Both the position numbers and the translations under genes were made by a program. Shown piece after piece: positions 32,422-44,004 of a stretch of 64,000 nt of DNA; the stretch's first letter is position 1; each line of letters starts with the position of its first letter. Source of the DNA: Helicoverpa zea (Eukaryota > Arthropoda > Insecta > Lepidoptera > Noctuidae); contig NC_061474.1 in NCBI RefSeq assembly GCF_022581195.2, positions 7,812,001-7,876,000 of the forward strand, given 5' to 3'. A model generated the notes under the pieces. It was not told the origin of the DNA, ran no database searches, and saw nothing but the letters and a program-made list of their open reading frames with translations.

Positions 32422-33045
32422 AGAGTATATAAGAGAGTTTATGAGGACAGTACATAAGGGAGTATATAAGAGAGTATGTGAGGAGAGTACATAAGGGAGT
32501 ATATGAGGAGAGTACATAAGGGAGTATATGAGGACAGTACATAAGGGAGTATATGAGGAAAGTACATAAGAGAGTATATAAGAGAGTATATGAGGGAGTA
32601 TATGAGGAGAGTACATAAGGGAGTATATAAGAGAGTATGTAAGGACAGTACATAAGGGAGTATATGAGGACAGTACATAAGGGAGTATATAAGAGAGTAT
32701 ATGAGGACAGTACATAAGGGAGTATATGAGGACAGTACATAAGGGAGTATATGAGGACAGTACATAAGGGAGTACATAAGAGAGTATATGGGGACAGTAC
32801 ATAAGAGAGTATATGAGGAGAGTACATAAGGGAGTATATGAGGACAGTACATAAGAGAGTATATGAGGAGAGTACATAAGGGAGTATATGAGGACAGTAC
32901 ATAAGAGAGTATATGAGGAGAGTACATAAGAGAGTATACTATGAGGAGATTACATAAGAGAGTATATGAGGACAGTACATAAGGGAGTATATGATTACAG
33001 TACATAAGGGAGTATATGAGGACAGTACATAAAGGAGTATATATC
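32422..33045. repeat. Satellite of 12-13-bp monomers, right block
   Basis: Same monomers as 21640-27165, so the retrotransposon split one array. Units become irregular near the right edge ('ggagtatatatcaggagg'). Confidence 0.95.
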
Positions 33046-33119
33046 AGGAGGTTAATATTAGACATTTCAAAACTTAAAATATTATCGACATATTTCACTA
33101 GCTTATGCCCGCGTCACAT

Positions 33120-33430
33120 AGGAACTATACTATTTCTCTCAACTGGTAAAAATTAGACAAACGAACTCTCTCCAGCTTTATAATAGTAATCTTGTAACAA
33201 ATGATAAGTATGATTGCTCTACAAAAATATTATATACTAGCTGTTGCCCGCGACTTCGTCTGCGTGGGCAATATAGAATTGTCAAAATACTATTTATCCG
33301 GTATGTGTATGTGTGGCCATTTATCATCATCATCATCCCCCTGCCCTTATCCCAATTTTATTTGGGGTCGTTAATATGTTTTCTCCTTCCATACTCTTCT
33401 ATCTGCCGTCGTCTCTCATGTGTGACCTTT
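33120..33430. repeat. Two repeat scraps
   Basis: A reversed Helitron-like end at about 33120-33275 ('actagctgttgcccgcgac'), then at 33324-33430 a block with 'cttatcccaattttatttgg' that looks like a dispersed moth repeat. No gene. Confidence 0.4.
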
Positions 33431-33944
33431 CTATTTAAATGAACGAAGTAAAGTTTGTGACGTTGTGGAAATCTCTGGACCTAGTCAACCGATTTGGAAA
33501 ATGATTACGTAAGTATGGGGCGTAAGTAATTCTCACAGGATACAAAGGTCTGATAAAGCTGTCATTTGTACATTTTCTGCAGCAACTGCAACTTATCAGA
33601 AGCCAGAAAGTCTGTCAAACAGTCTTACCATGGATAACGTGGTGTCCAGTTCACTGGGTTGAGGACATCATGTAGGTAGTCACTTCAAGTATACTATTGG
33701 TACTCAAACAGATTCGGTTTGACTGGAAGCCAACAACCACATAATTGGGGAATAGCTGAGTGGATGATGACGTAGTCATCAGGCAGGCGCATAGTTTCAC
33801 TGCAGGGGGAAACTCTTGAGGATTTTCTGTGCACTCACTCACTATGTTAAGTTGGGATTCCATCGAAATGTTTGAATTAGTTCACGAGCAGGCCAATAAC
33901 TGTGAGAGTCCAATTCATGTGTTCGTACTTGAAGCCTGCAGTTT

Positions 33945-34135
33945 TTTTTTTTTTCAGACCCACTCAAAACTCATCGCCCACGCCTATGGTGGCCGGGAAT
34001 CGACTCCCGTGGTTTCTTACCGCAGTGGGAATTTTCAATCGTTCCGCCGCCTCATTCTTTTTCATCTCATTCCTTCTCGCCCCAGACCATGGCTTAAACC
34101 TGGGCCAGGTACGATAGTTCACACAGTCCACATAG
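33945..34135 (-). mobile_element. Diverged R1-like 3' end with poly(A)
   Basis: It starts with a run of T (the poly-A tail in reverse). The reverse complement follows the order of 18945-19175: 'caagccatggtctggggcg' / 'gaggcggcggaacg' / 'actcccggccaccataggcg' (approximate). The sequence is clearly a different subfamily and is 5'-truncated. Confidence 0.65.
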
Positions 34136-34849
34136 TGTTGATAGTCGGACACCATCTCCATGAGATCAGAGTTGGGAATATTATGTTTTCAAAAAAATAA
34201 TAGTACATTTAACGAAAACACGTTTTATAGCAAGTCTTTGTAACTCAATGATATCAATTATGTAAACGTAGATATATAAAAGGTGCTTTTTTAGACTCAG
34301 CTCGGGTCTGGTTGTGACTATTCATAATCGAGAAAAGTGTATTTGTGATCAGAAGTTGAAAGTAAGTACATACATATGTCTCTGGTATGCGACGCGTAAT
34401 TAGTACGTTTTCAGGGGCGATAAAGCATTTTACGTGCGTATGGTATTCAATCGAGGAAGCTCTCATTTCTTTAATGTGCACTTTGTGTCTGGGCTTGTCT
34501 CTAAAGCTACAGAAACTCACGCTTAGCAGTGCTTGCGAGAGACAGATCTTTCTCCTTTCTTTTAGCATCCATAAGCGTTACATGTTTTGCACCACACAAA
34601 AAAATATTTAAGGTCTACTTAATACTACTCATTTAACGTAAGTTGCTTTTAAGCCTCCACATTAATGGAAGATAAGCTAAAATAAAACCCCAGCTCAATT
34701 TGTTTATGAAAAAATGCACAACTCCATCTATGACTTTACATGATAATTAATTAATGTTCCCCTAATGTCTTTCCACCTGGCTGTTTTGTCAAATTTGTTG
34801 TATTTTATATACCGCAGATGGAGCCGCTTTGACCGTGGCTGAATAATGT
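34136..34849. other. Gene-free interval
   Basis: The 104- and 74-codon frames on opposite strands overlap and show no domain. I do not call a gene. Confidence 0.4.
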
Positions 34850-35010
34850 TACCCCTGTTGACCGGGATAAAAAGTAGCCTATATGTTAATCCAGAGTATC
34901 ACTTATCTACATACCAAATTTGAATCAAATCTGTCTAGCCGTTTTTGCGTGATTGAATAACAAACATACATCCATACATTCTCACAAACTTTGACATTTA
35001 TAAGTAAGAT
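34850..35010 (-). repeat. Dispersed repeat, family 3 (copy a)
   Basis: Begins 'gttgaccgggataaaaagtag' and includes 'ctagccgtttttgcgtgatt'. A close copy is at 35935-36090 and a reversed, older one at 1020-1219. Probably Helitron-like. Confidence 0.55.
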
Positions 35011-35544
35011 TTTGTCAAGGAGTACGGTAGACTCGATCGAAACCTTATAGGTATGAATAACAAAACATAAGGAAATATTGATTTTGAATCGACAACATAT
35101 ATCCGCAAAATTCGGATTATGGAGAATTTCGTTAAATTCCAATGGCCCTGACAGACAAAGCGCAGTATGACAGCCATATTTGTCAATAGATACAGATAAC
35201 AGTAGATAGATCGACCATTATGTGATTTCAGGTGAAGCCAAAAACGAAACACACTTTTTTATGTAGAAGTTATAGTATTTAGAGTTACTTAATAGTATTT
35301 ATAGTGTTTCTTAATTTTTATTCATAGAAAATGTTAAACATTTTTCAAAGTATCGCTTGTTTTGTTACTAAAATTTGTCTTTAACACATTCGGGGGCCTG
35401 CTACATGCCTCTACAGTGGTCAGTTTTTGGACTCTTATCGCATAAAATTATGTGTCACGTATTGCCTATCTATCAAACGGTAGTGGGTTTCTAAATCTAT
35501 GACAGCATCCATGATAAAAGGATAGAAACCTGCGTACAAATAAA

Positions 35545-35850
35545 AAAAACCGGCCAAGTGCGAGTCAGACTCGCGCACGAAGGGTTCCGTACCACTATTT
35601 ATAAATCGGACAAAAAAATCACGTTTGTCGTATCGGAGCCCCCCAGAATATTTATTACATTCTAGTTTTCAGTATTTGCTGTTATAGTGGCAATAAAAAT
35701 ACATCATCTGTGAAAATTTTAGCTCTCTACCTATCACGGTTCCTTAGATGCAGCCTGGTGACAGACGGACGGACAGACGGACGGACGGACAGAGGAGCGA
35801 AAACAATAGATTCCCGTTTTATCCTTTGGGTACGGAACCCTAAAAACAAT
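35545..35850 (+). repeat. Dispersed repeat with CCGGCCAAGTGCGAGTC start
   Basis: Starts 'accggccaagtgcgagtcag', carries 'gaagggttccgtacc' near its left and the inverse 'gggtacggaaccct' at its right end, and includes a GACG microsatellite (35760-35795). This is a familiar type of moth interspersed repeat; its class is not settled by the sequence. Confidence 0.6.
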
Positions 35851-35934
35851 ATAAATACAGGATTCAGAAAAAGAAACAGCAAAACTCAAAAGAGGCCGTC
35901 TATACTAATTTAACAAAATATTAATAAAATACGG

Positions 35935-36090
35935 TTTATCCCTGTTGACCGGGATAAAAAGTAGCCTATGTGTTAATCCAGAGTATAACCTATCTACATA
36001 CCAAATTTCAACCAAATCGGTCCAGCCGTTTTTGCGTGATTGAATAACAAACATACATCCATACATTCTCACAAACATTCACGTTTATAA
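35935..36090 (-). repeat. Dispersed repeat, family 3 (copy b)
   Basis: Near-match to 34850-35010, ending in 'tttataatatatgtagg', where the heptamer repeat begins. Confidence 0.55.
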
Positions 36091-36095
36091 TATAT

Positions 36096-36177
36096 GTAGG
36101 ATGTAGGATAGGATGTAGGATGTAGGATGTAGGATGTAGGATGTAGGATGTAGGATGTAGGATAGGATGTAGGATGA
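36096..36177. repeat. TAGGATG heptamer microsatellite
   Basis: About eleven heptamers of TAGGATG, with two 5-bp variants (TAGGA). It starts exactly at the edge of the family 3 repeat. Confidence 0.9.
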
Positions 36178-36974
36178 GAAGCCCAAAAGTCATTGTTTAT
36201 CTTATATTTCCGAATCCACAGACAAAAAGGTAAAGACAAAAGGTAAACTGTAGTAAAGGACCCTTTGCGAGTATTTTTCTTTTATCCCCAAATGACTGAA
36301 GTATTGCTTAAGTTAAATACTTTGTACTTACATAAGTTGAAATAAACTTTCTGGTGTTATACCTACTTACTTAAATTGAGATTTCTTATTTATTTCATCT
36401 GATTTAGCATCCTAAGGTTTTTGTAGTAAGGCCATAATTATTTGTACTTAAACCTAAGGATCACTCTATGTGATAGTGAATATTTAAGTAATAAAAATCT
36501 GTCCTGTAGTTTTTGAGTTATACAGATTACTTTGCTGTTTCATTATAATTGTCTCTCCCGCGTTCTGTATTCGCCTTACTAAATAAATAGACTATCTAAT
36601 ACTGATAGAATTTTGCATATCAATCCAGTAGTTCCTAAGATTAGCGCGTTCAAGCAAATACCTAAACAAACTATCCAGCTTCATAATATTTTTATACATT
36701 ATTATAGTAAGAATTACATCCTTATTCTCTGTTTTATATCCAAAGGTGTATTTGAGTAAAGTAGTCGCGATAAAAGGGCTCGTTCCCACCGAAGCGTTTA
36801 GTGTTTCCCCGGCGAACCTCTTAAGGCACTTACGCACTAAGGCTATGTATACATGAAACATGTTTTAGCTTCTAAGTAGTTAGAATGTAATTTCCTGTAT
36901 AGTGCATATTGCAACAGTGCACTTTAAAGGGGTATGTTATATGGTAACCCATTTTAACATTAATGTTTTATATC
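36178..36974. other. Gene-free interval
   Basis: AT-rich; contains one MITE-like end ('tttttgtagtaaggcc') near 36418. The 89-codon minus-strand frame has no domain. Confidence 0.4.
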
Positions 36975-37155
36975 TGATCTCTCTGCGGTCGTGTCGGATT
37001 GCCGTCCCATCGGACTATAAGAGTGAAGGAATACTGAGTGCACCTGTGTCTGCATAAATGCTTGTGCACTTGTGCAATATGTCCTGCGTAGTTGGCTAAT
37101 CTACTACGGCTTACATGAGAACAGCCGCCGTAGCCGATAATCGGCTAGGAGGACA
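36975..37155 (+). mobile_element. 5'-truncated copy of the 8.9-kb SINE
   Basis: Body of the SINE from 'ctgatctctctgcggtcg' to 'gccgataatcggctagg', with a few small insertions. Confidence 0.85.
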
Positions 37156-37529
37156 TCATTTGCCCAGTTTATCCTCTCTATCAAATAACCTAATTGTTTT
37201 GCTTTCCTTTTATCTATCACAGAGAAAAGAATAGGTAGATAGAAGGATTAGGTACTCATATTAGGTAGCTAAGAAAAAACATGTTTTGTACTATACCGAA
37301 ATTATACCCTTAAGTCAAAAGTGTGCGTCAACCCTTAGATAAAAGTACATGCATAATATATTTATCAGGATTGTAAGCAGCTACTCAACAAGCACTCCTT
37401 ACTTAGTGAGTTTAGATAAACACTGCTTAAAAATTCTGACATGCGAGGTAGGAACGTAAGCTCTAAGATATCTTAACTCTTAGTACCAAAACATAATCTA
37501 CATTTATGTATACCTGCTAATATTTTAAA

Positions 37530-38100
37530 GCTGTAAGTAGTTAGTATTATTGAGTGTTTGCCTGTTCGGGCTATTCGCAGGAAATTCTGGTCCGATTTGA
37601 AAAAATCTTTAGTGATAGTTAGCCCATTTATCAATGAAGGCAACAAGGTTACTTATTAATTTATTTTATTTATTTATACTTTATGCACATTGTACAATGG
37701 CAGACTTAGGCGTTCTCTATAGGTACCTACCAGTCTACTTAAGTGCAGTGGTGAAATAGAATATACTTATCGTCCGGGAGCGTAAAGTATTTTGTTTATA
37801 AGATTAAGTAGGTATATTTAAATAGCCTTCGCCAGGAGTGTCACCCACATCCTGTGATAACTTCTCCACGTGACCGGATATAAAAAGTCTAAAGCCTTTT
37901 CTCAAATCTTTCCGGTAGTTTCCGAGATTAGCGCGTCCATCATCATCCTCCGAGCCTTTTTCCCAACTATGTTGGGGTCGGCTTGCAGTCTAACCGGATT
38001 CAGCTGAGTACCAGTGCTTTACAAGAAGCGACTGCCTGTCTGACCTCCTCGACCCAGTTACCCGGGCAACCCGATACATCTTGGTTAGACTGGTGTTAGA
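37530..38100 (+). repeat. Helitron-like scrap followed by family 1 repeat (copy c)
   Basis: About 37530-37670 is a decayed Helitron-like block ('ggaaattctggtccgatttg'). About 37940-38100 is a good family 1 copy ('cctttttcccaactatg', 'ccagtgctttacaagaagcg'). Confidence 0.5.
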
Positions 38101-40796
38101 TTAGCGCGTCCATAATACAAACAAACTCAGCTTTATAATTTCACCTATAGATTGCCAAGTTCCTAGCTAGTCAAATAGCCCGCTAATTCGTTTAAAACTG
38201 ACAAATATCGAATGTTACTCATTCGATTGTCGCATCATTTCACAATCGAGTCTTTTTGCTCGCAGACGCTTCCCTACGGATGTTCATTTCATTCGATATG
38301 ATCGATTCTCGATGTTTCCACTCGATTTCATAGGGAGAAAACCTTTGTGTTTGTGCGTGGAAATGAATCTAAAATGTTGTTGATAAATATGTATTAATGT
38401 TGTGTAGCTGTGATTTATTATTTGTTATTTTTATAGAGGAATATGTTTCATCTGCGGTTTTTGCACACGTTCTTTTGGTAAACAGCTGTTTTGAAGATGA
38501 AAGTTAGTAACTAAGTAAGTATACATAGTGATAGACTGAAATCTAACGATAGGCTTTAATACAAAAGGTGTGCGAGTGCATTTTTGAACATAGCTAGTAT
38601 GAGCTGCTTATTTGTACTCTATTCTATACTAATACAGGAAAATGTTTTGGTATGTTGTTTGTATGTACCCTAAGGACTCTGAAAATACTGAACACATTTG
38701 AAAAATTATTTCGCTGAAGGGAAGCTTATCTATCTCCAAGTAACTTAGACATTTAGTCCGGATATAGAAAGTATTTAGTTTCACAGGGACGCCAATGAAA
38801 CGGCTAGTTTTATAGATCCTAGTTTTCTCAAAGAAAATACCTACGTACAAATAATTCAAGAAAACCTGTCTCATAAGCAAAGACCAATCAGAAAGCATAA
38901 CCTATTCATAAATCTGACGCGCTGTGACGTCACAAATGTGACGTGGAATATAAATGGCGGCCATAAAATACATGTGGGCTCGAGATTACGTTACAATTGT
39001 ACCTCTATGTGGGATACGCCTGTTGAATGTTAGATATTGTACCTACTTGTATGTAAATGTCACGGTGTGGCTGGAAAGTAAGGGTAGGGAAAATATTTTT
39101 TGTTAGTTAATAAGACATATTCTTACTAATGTTATAAATGCGAAACTCTCAGATAGGTAAGTCAGTGGCGCTTTCATGGCTAAAATAATAAACAGTAGTT
39201 TTGGAGTAAAAGACTGAAAGAAGAGTGTTACTTTCGCATTTATTTGTTTAAGAAATGATCAAGCGTAAATAAGTGTGAAATTAAACTAAAATACAGGCTA
39301 TTTTCGCATCGGTAAAAATCTACCTACTTTACACACCAAAATAAAAAATATTTTTTTAATCCCAATCCTAAGACAACTTGCCTATGTCTTTCCAAAGTTT
39401 TCAATTATCAACGCCCATATACGTAAAAAAAGAAACATATTGTAGTATCTTGCCTAAAAGAAATGCAGACAGTTGCAGAGCTAGACTCCCATTCGGTGCA
39501 ACTTATTTTTCTACCTAACTACCGCCATATGTAATTTCAGAAACACATTCTTTTGTTTGCCTATCTATCAAACCTGCCTTTTCAACTCACACATCGATCA
39601 ATGTATTGTCAATCAATCAATCGGAACTGAATCACAATATCACAAAGATTGAATAAAAAGCGTAAAAATAAACTTCCCGGGATGATAAATAAGATTTCCA
39701 TATCTTATGATGTTTGTGTATGTTGTGAGATAGGTAGACGGTAAGGCTGAGTTTACACCTGCGGCATTGTATGAAAGAGTTGCTATAAAGAGGTAAGTTA
39801 GAGAGGGAAAGGCATGGGGGAATATGTCTAAACCACTAAGCTTAGCTTAGAAAAGTATATTTTGATGTTTCTATAAACTATAGAGTTTGATGAAAAACCT
39901 TTCAGTAAGTAGGTAAGTAGCTTTTCCCAACGGCGTATAATAGTAGAAAAGTCAGTATTTTCCTACTTCTTTTTGCCTGGTTTCCAAGGACATCAAGGGA
40001 TCACATTGAAAAAGAGGTACCTACTATATTAATAAAGACGCAGGTGTGTTTTATACTTTCAGTGTTTCAGTCAGTGTGCAATAAGCCTAACTCATCAAAA
40101 CCCGGCGAGGCTGCGACGGAAATTGAGCTGAGACGATAGCAAAATTCAACTTCCTAATAATCTTCTGCTTGAATCTTACTTTCATATTGATGTAGGGATT
40201 TAGACACGCTTACTTACATACTTATTTTTCTCGAAGAAGTTTTTTGTCAAAATAGGTAGGTTCTTTAGGTATCATGCAACTGTTAAATCGACTTCGCATG
40301 GTCAGTGAACATTTTAACTGTAAACTGTAGATAGGTACTTAATGATAACCTAAGCTTAAACTAATTTAAGTAGGATGTAACTCTTCTCGGGAAAAGCTGA
40401 AAAATAATAGTAAATAACGTAAACGTCCGTTTTTGTCTAAACAACTGTTAACTACTTTGAAAATCGAGTTGTTTAAATAAAACTGATGCTTAGATATTAC
40501 GTTATTGGTGAACTTGAGCCTTAAAAAATATTAAATAATTATTGTACCTTTCATGTTTGCAAACACAGACAAGAGAAAAATATTTTCCAATCATCTCTAA
40601 AGAAATTCGAATATAATAAGCTTAATGATACATTCATAGAAACTCATAAAGGTAACATACGCAATATGATTTTGCAGCTTTGTATCATTACGACCAGCCT
40701 TTGAGAATTAGCTGACATTCAGCAGAGCTTTTGACAACTCAATATATACGGAATTTTATTACAAACTTGTTTGATTTTTATTATTTTATTGCATAA
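38101..40796. other. Gene-free interval
   Basis: AT-rich, no coding signal. The 89-codon frame at 38629-38898 overlaps a decayed repeat and is not called. Confidence 0.45.
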
Positions 40797-40905
40797 AAGT
40801 AGGTTAGTCAAAACTGCACCTAGGTATATAATATCTAGCTCCCTTTTTATTTGACACTGTTCAAGTAGGTTAGTCAAAACTGCACCTAGGTATATCTAGC
40901 TTTTT
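40797..40905. repeat. Two-copy tandem duplication, ~66-bp unit
   Basis: 'agtaggttagtcaaaactgc' plus 'acctaggtata' occurs at about 40798 and again at about 40864. The units differ by a small deletion. Confidence 0.8.
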
Positions 40906-41049
40906 TTAATTGGCATACTTACCGACCTATATTTCTGTTAAAATAATACGTTTTTATTATTATATAAACGGTTTTATTTAGCTCACCCAGTTTGTTTTAT
41001 TCATTCTTGGGTCAAATTTCACCCTCTTCCTGTCAACCGATTAATCTGA

Positions 41050-41548
41050 AATTTTGTATACACCTTTAATTCCGATGACAATACAATATAGTAATATCAA
41101 TAACATTGTAAATCCAATATGGCCGCCGGCACAAAATGGCGGATAACGTAGATTTTATCAATCCCATCAATATGGGTATCAAATGAAAGGGCTCAACAAG
41201 CAGAATACAATATACTATAAAAAATTGAAATCCAAGATGGCGGCCGCTACAAAATGGCGGATAACGTAGGTTTTATCAATCCCATCAATATGGGTATCAA
41301 ATGAAAGTTCTCAACCAGTAGAATACAATGTACTATATAAAATTAAAATCCAAGATGGCGGCCTCTACAAAATGGCGGATAACTTAGGTTCATTTGATAC
41401 CCATGTTGATGGGTCTCAACAAGTAGAATACAATTTACTATGCAAAATTGAAATCTAAGATGGCCGCCGCTACCAAATGGCTGATAACAATTTTTTATCA
41501 ATCCCACCAATATGGGTATCAAATGAAAGGGCTTCACAAGTAGAAAAC
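41050..41548. repeat. Tandem repeat, 118-bp unit, ~4 copies, one with inverted segment
   Basis: 'aaaatggcggataacgtag' recurs at about 41133, 41251 and 41369 (118-bp spacing) and, decayed, 104 bp later. Units also share 'ccaagatggcggcc' and 'atgaaagggctcaacaag'. In unit 3 the segment 41391-41413 is the reverse complement of the same place in the other units. Confidence 0.88.
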
Positions 41549-41751
41549 TGTCAGTAACTCCAGCGGGGCCCAACAGGGCCAAGGCCTGCCTGGGCTGCGA
41601 GATTGTTTGAAAGAGTTACCGCGGCCCTGGTACATAAAAGGCCTACGACGGAACAAAACGGTTCTTAGTCAAGAGTCTGGCTGTCACTCACCGCTGCTGA
41701 CCCACAGCAGGAGAGGTCATGTGATGATTTTTGGGGTCGTTAAAAAAAAAG
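41549..41751 (+). mobile_element. R1-like 3' end with poly(A)
   Basis: Matches the 3'-UTR of the R1-like copy at about 19240-19455 with moderate divergence ('accgctgctgacccacagc') and ends in nine A. 5'-truncated and inserted in the last unit of the 118-bp repeat. Confidence 0.8.
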
Positions 41752-41894
41752 TACCTGGAAGGGCTATGTATTGAGGAATTAGATTGTAATAAATTATCAG
41801 GTAAGAGACCGTGTAATAATGATGCACTAAATGAATTAGATAGAATGAGGAATATTCGGTAGGCATTTTCATTAAATACTAAAAACTAGAAAAT

Positions 41895-43655
41895 AAAAAA
41901 TCGGTAAAAAAACTTTTAAGTTAAACGGTTCCCAAGTAGCATTCGGGGTTCTATATAAGATGTCTAGTCGTTCACATGTACTCTACAAGCTGTGTATGTC
42001 AGCTGTATATGAGCTGTATAGCTTGCTATAATGCTTTTATTGAACCAGTTTGGGCACAAATTAGACAGCCTTAAGTTCACTATGGTTGTACATTAGAAGT
42101 ATAATAGCATTATAATAGCAGTTTAAGTAGTAACATCGGACTCAAGGCTGACTTACGGCACTATATGGAACGCAGTGTGAACCATACAACGTACATGAGT
42201 GTAGTAAAGAGTAATAAGTGGCTAAATACACAGCCTTCACAGTTAAAATCGGACAAAAGTACTCCAGTAAGCTACCTTAAATTCACTTGTGTCCTAAATT
42301 ATTTCTACATTTTAATATATTAGTTTGACAATTGTACGGAGTGCACGGATTCGGGGCAAACTAACTCCGACAGATTATTATTATAATATAACACGCGCTG
42401 TTTTATGTACTATATTATGTTAATACCATGGGAATGCAACTTTATCGTGAAATGTATACATATTGACAAATAAAATTTTCACGCGCCTCTGTAAAAACGC
42501 TTTATTCATTTTGAAATATTTAAAACTGGCTGAGAGGAAAATTTTCATTTTCAGTTTTTGATCTTTTATTGGCATTATAATTATACTACGGTAATCAATT
42601 TTAACATAAAACCAAAACTCATTCGCTCTATCTGCGTATTTTGTGATAAATCTGCATTAATCTTGTAGATTTATTTGGTAAATATTTTAGGTTACGTAGA
42701 ACAAAATGGTGAAAATGAAATACGGCTATGTGAACTGTTATATAGTCCTTCTAACAGCCTACAGTCCACATGTGAATCATTTAAACACTTCTGTACAGAT
42801 AGTTAAAAAAAGGTTATTTTAACTATCACAAACAAGTCTTAATACAGCTACTGGCTGTATAACAGTCTAAAAGAAGTAAATATAACAGCCTTTGGCTTTA
42901 TAAATGACCAGAAGTATTCTATTAAAATGCTAGCTCTATAACATCGAACAAGTAGGCCGTTAAACAGCGGTTGCCGTATCTCTACCCTCCTATAATGCTC
43001 TTAGTCAGAAAGCTGACTAAAGGATAGTTGTTAGAGTATTATAACACCCATAACCGTATAAAAGTATTACTCTACACTCCTATAAGTCCCTTAGACAGGT
43101 ATAGGTGTAATTAATTGCAATAATGCAGCTAATACATCACGAGTGAACTGTAGTAATGCTTTAAGTTCACCTTGGAACTAAATGTGTACTCTTAAATGGA
43201 ACAAAATGCTACTTGGGTTTTATCTTATGTGCACTGAAAACTAGAAAATAAAAAAATAGTTACTTACCTGTCAACCTACGTAGGTGGTCTTGGTCATATT
43301 AGACTAAAATAAAAACGTGGGGCCCCTCTGAAATCCTACCTATGGCAAAGCATATCTTTATACTTTGGTAGATCATGAGCTCGGCGTTCGCTGGTGAAGC
43401 CGCTACGGCTGATTTATTGATTGTCAAAATCTCCAGTTACGATTATAGTAAGTCGATGCAATCCACACCTATTATACCTCTAGAAGAAAGTACTACAGCA
43501 ACAGTTAATTGGCCCCACGTTTTTATTTTAGTCTAATATGACCAAGACCACCTACGTAGGTTGACAGGTAAGTAACTATTTTTTTATTTTCTAGTTTTCA
43601 GTGCACATAAGATAAAACCGTTTAACTTAAAAGTTTTTTTACCGATTTTTTTTAA
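41895..43655. mobile_element. Fold-back element A, split by element B
   Basis: The right arm (43511-43655) is continuous. The left arm is cut in two: 41895-41930 and 43218-43324. Put end to end, the left pieces mirror the right arm, through 'taagttaaacgg' and 'gcactgaaaactagaa' to 'aaaaacgtggggcc'. The middle spacer is 43325-43510. No coding sequence. Confidence 0.88.
41931..43217. mobile_element. TIR element B (1287 bp) inserted in element A
   Basis: Ends are CCCAAGTAGCATT and AATGCTACTTGGG, with little inversion beyond 13 bp. Comparison with A's intact right arm shows four T at the target; two plus four T now flank B, so the duplication is TT. The interior is rich in 'ataatgct' and 'aacagcct' type words and has no open frame. 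Confidence 0.85.
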
Positions 43656-44004
43656 ATAGGTAGCTTCTGACGTTAGCGAACTCAGTGGGCACAAGTCAAA
43701 AAGAAAGAGGGCAAAAGTGTTAAGAAAGCATAAAAAAGAAGAATATTCCAATGAAGAAGATGCGAGAAGTTCAAAATGATATTGCTAAAAAATACCAATC
43801 ATAGACAAAATTATGTACAGATCAACCTCTTCGGATGTAGTTCGAAGTTTAACGGCTCAAGAAGTTTCTACTCCACTTTCAGTCGCTCTTTGGAAACTAT
43901 TCGAAACGTCAATCATTCATATTATTTAAATTTCTTTACACAGTAATGTTTTATTATTATAACTCTCTAAAATATTTCCCAAGAGAATTATAAGAGATAA
44001 AAAC

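Noticed and set aside
36096..36177. Telomere-like repeat
   Set aside because: The unit is the heptamer TAGGATG, not the insect TTAGG, and it is short and internal.
43739..44004. Upstream coding exon of the 121-aa gene
   Set aside because: Lys/Glu-rich scraps are visible but no open frame with a donor that joins in phase; the ATG at 44005 is adequate.
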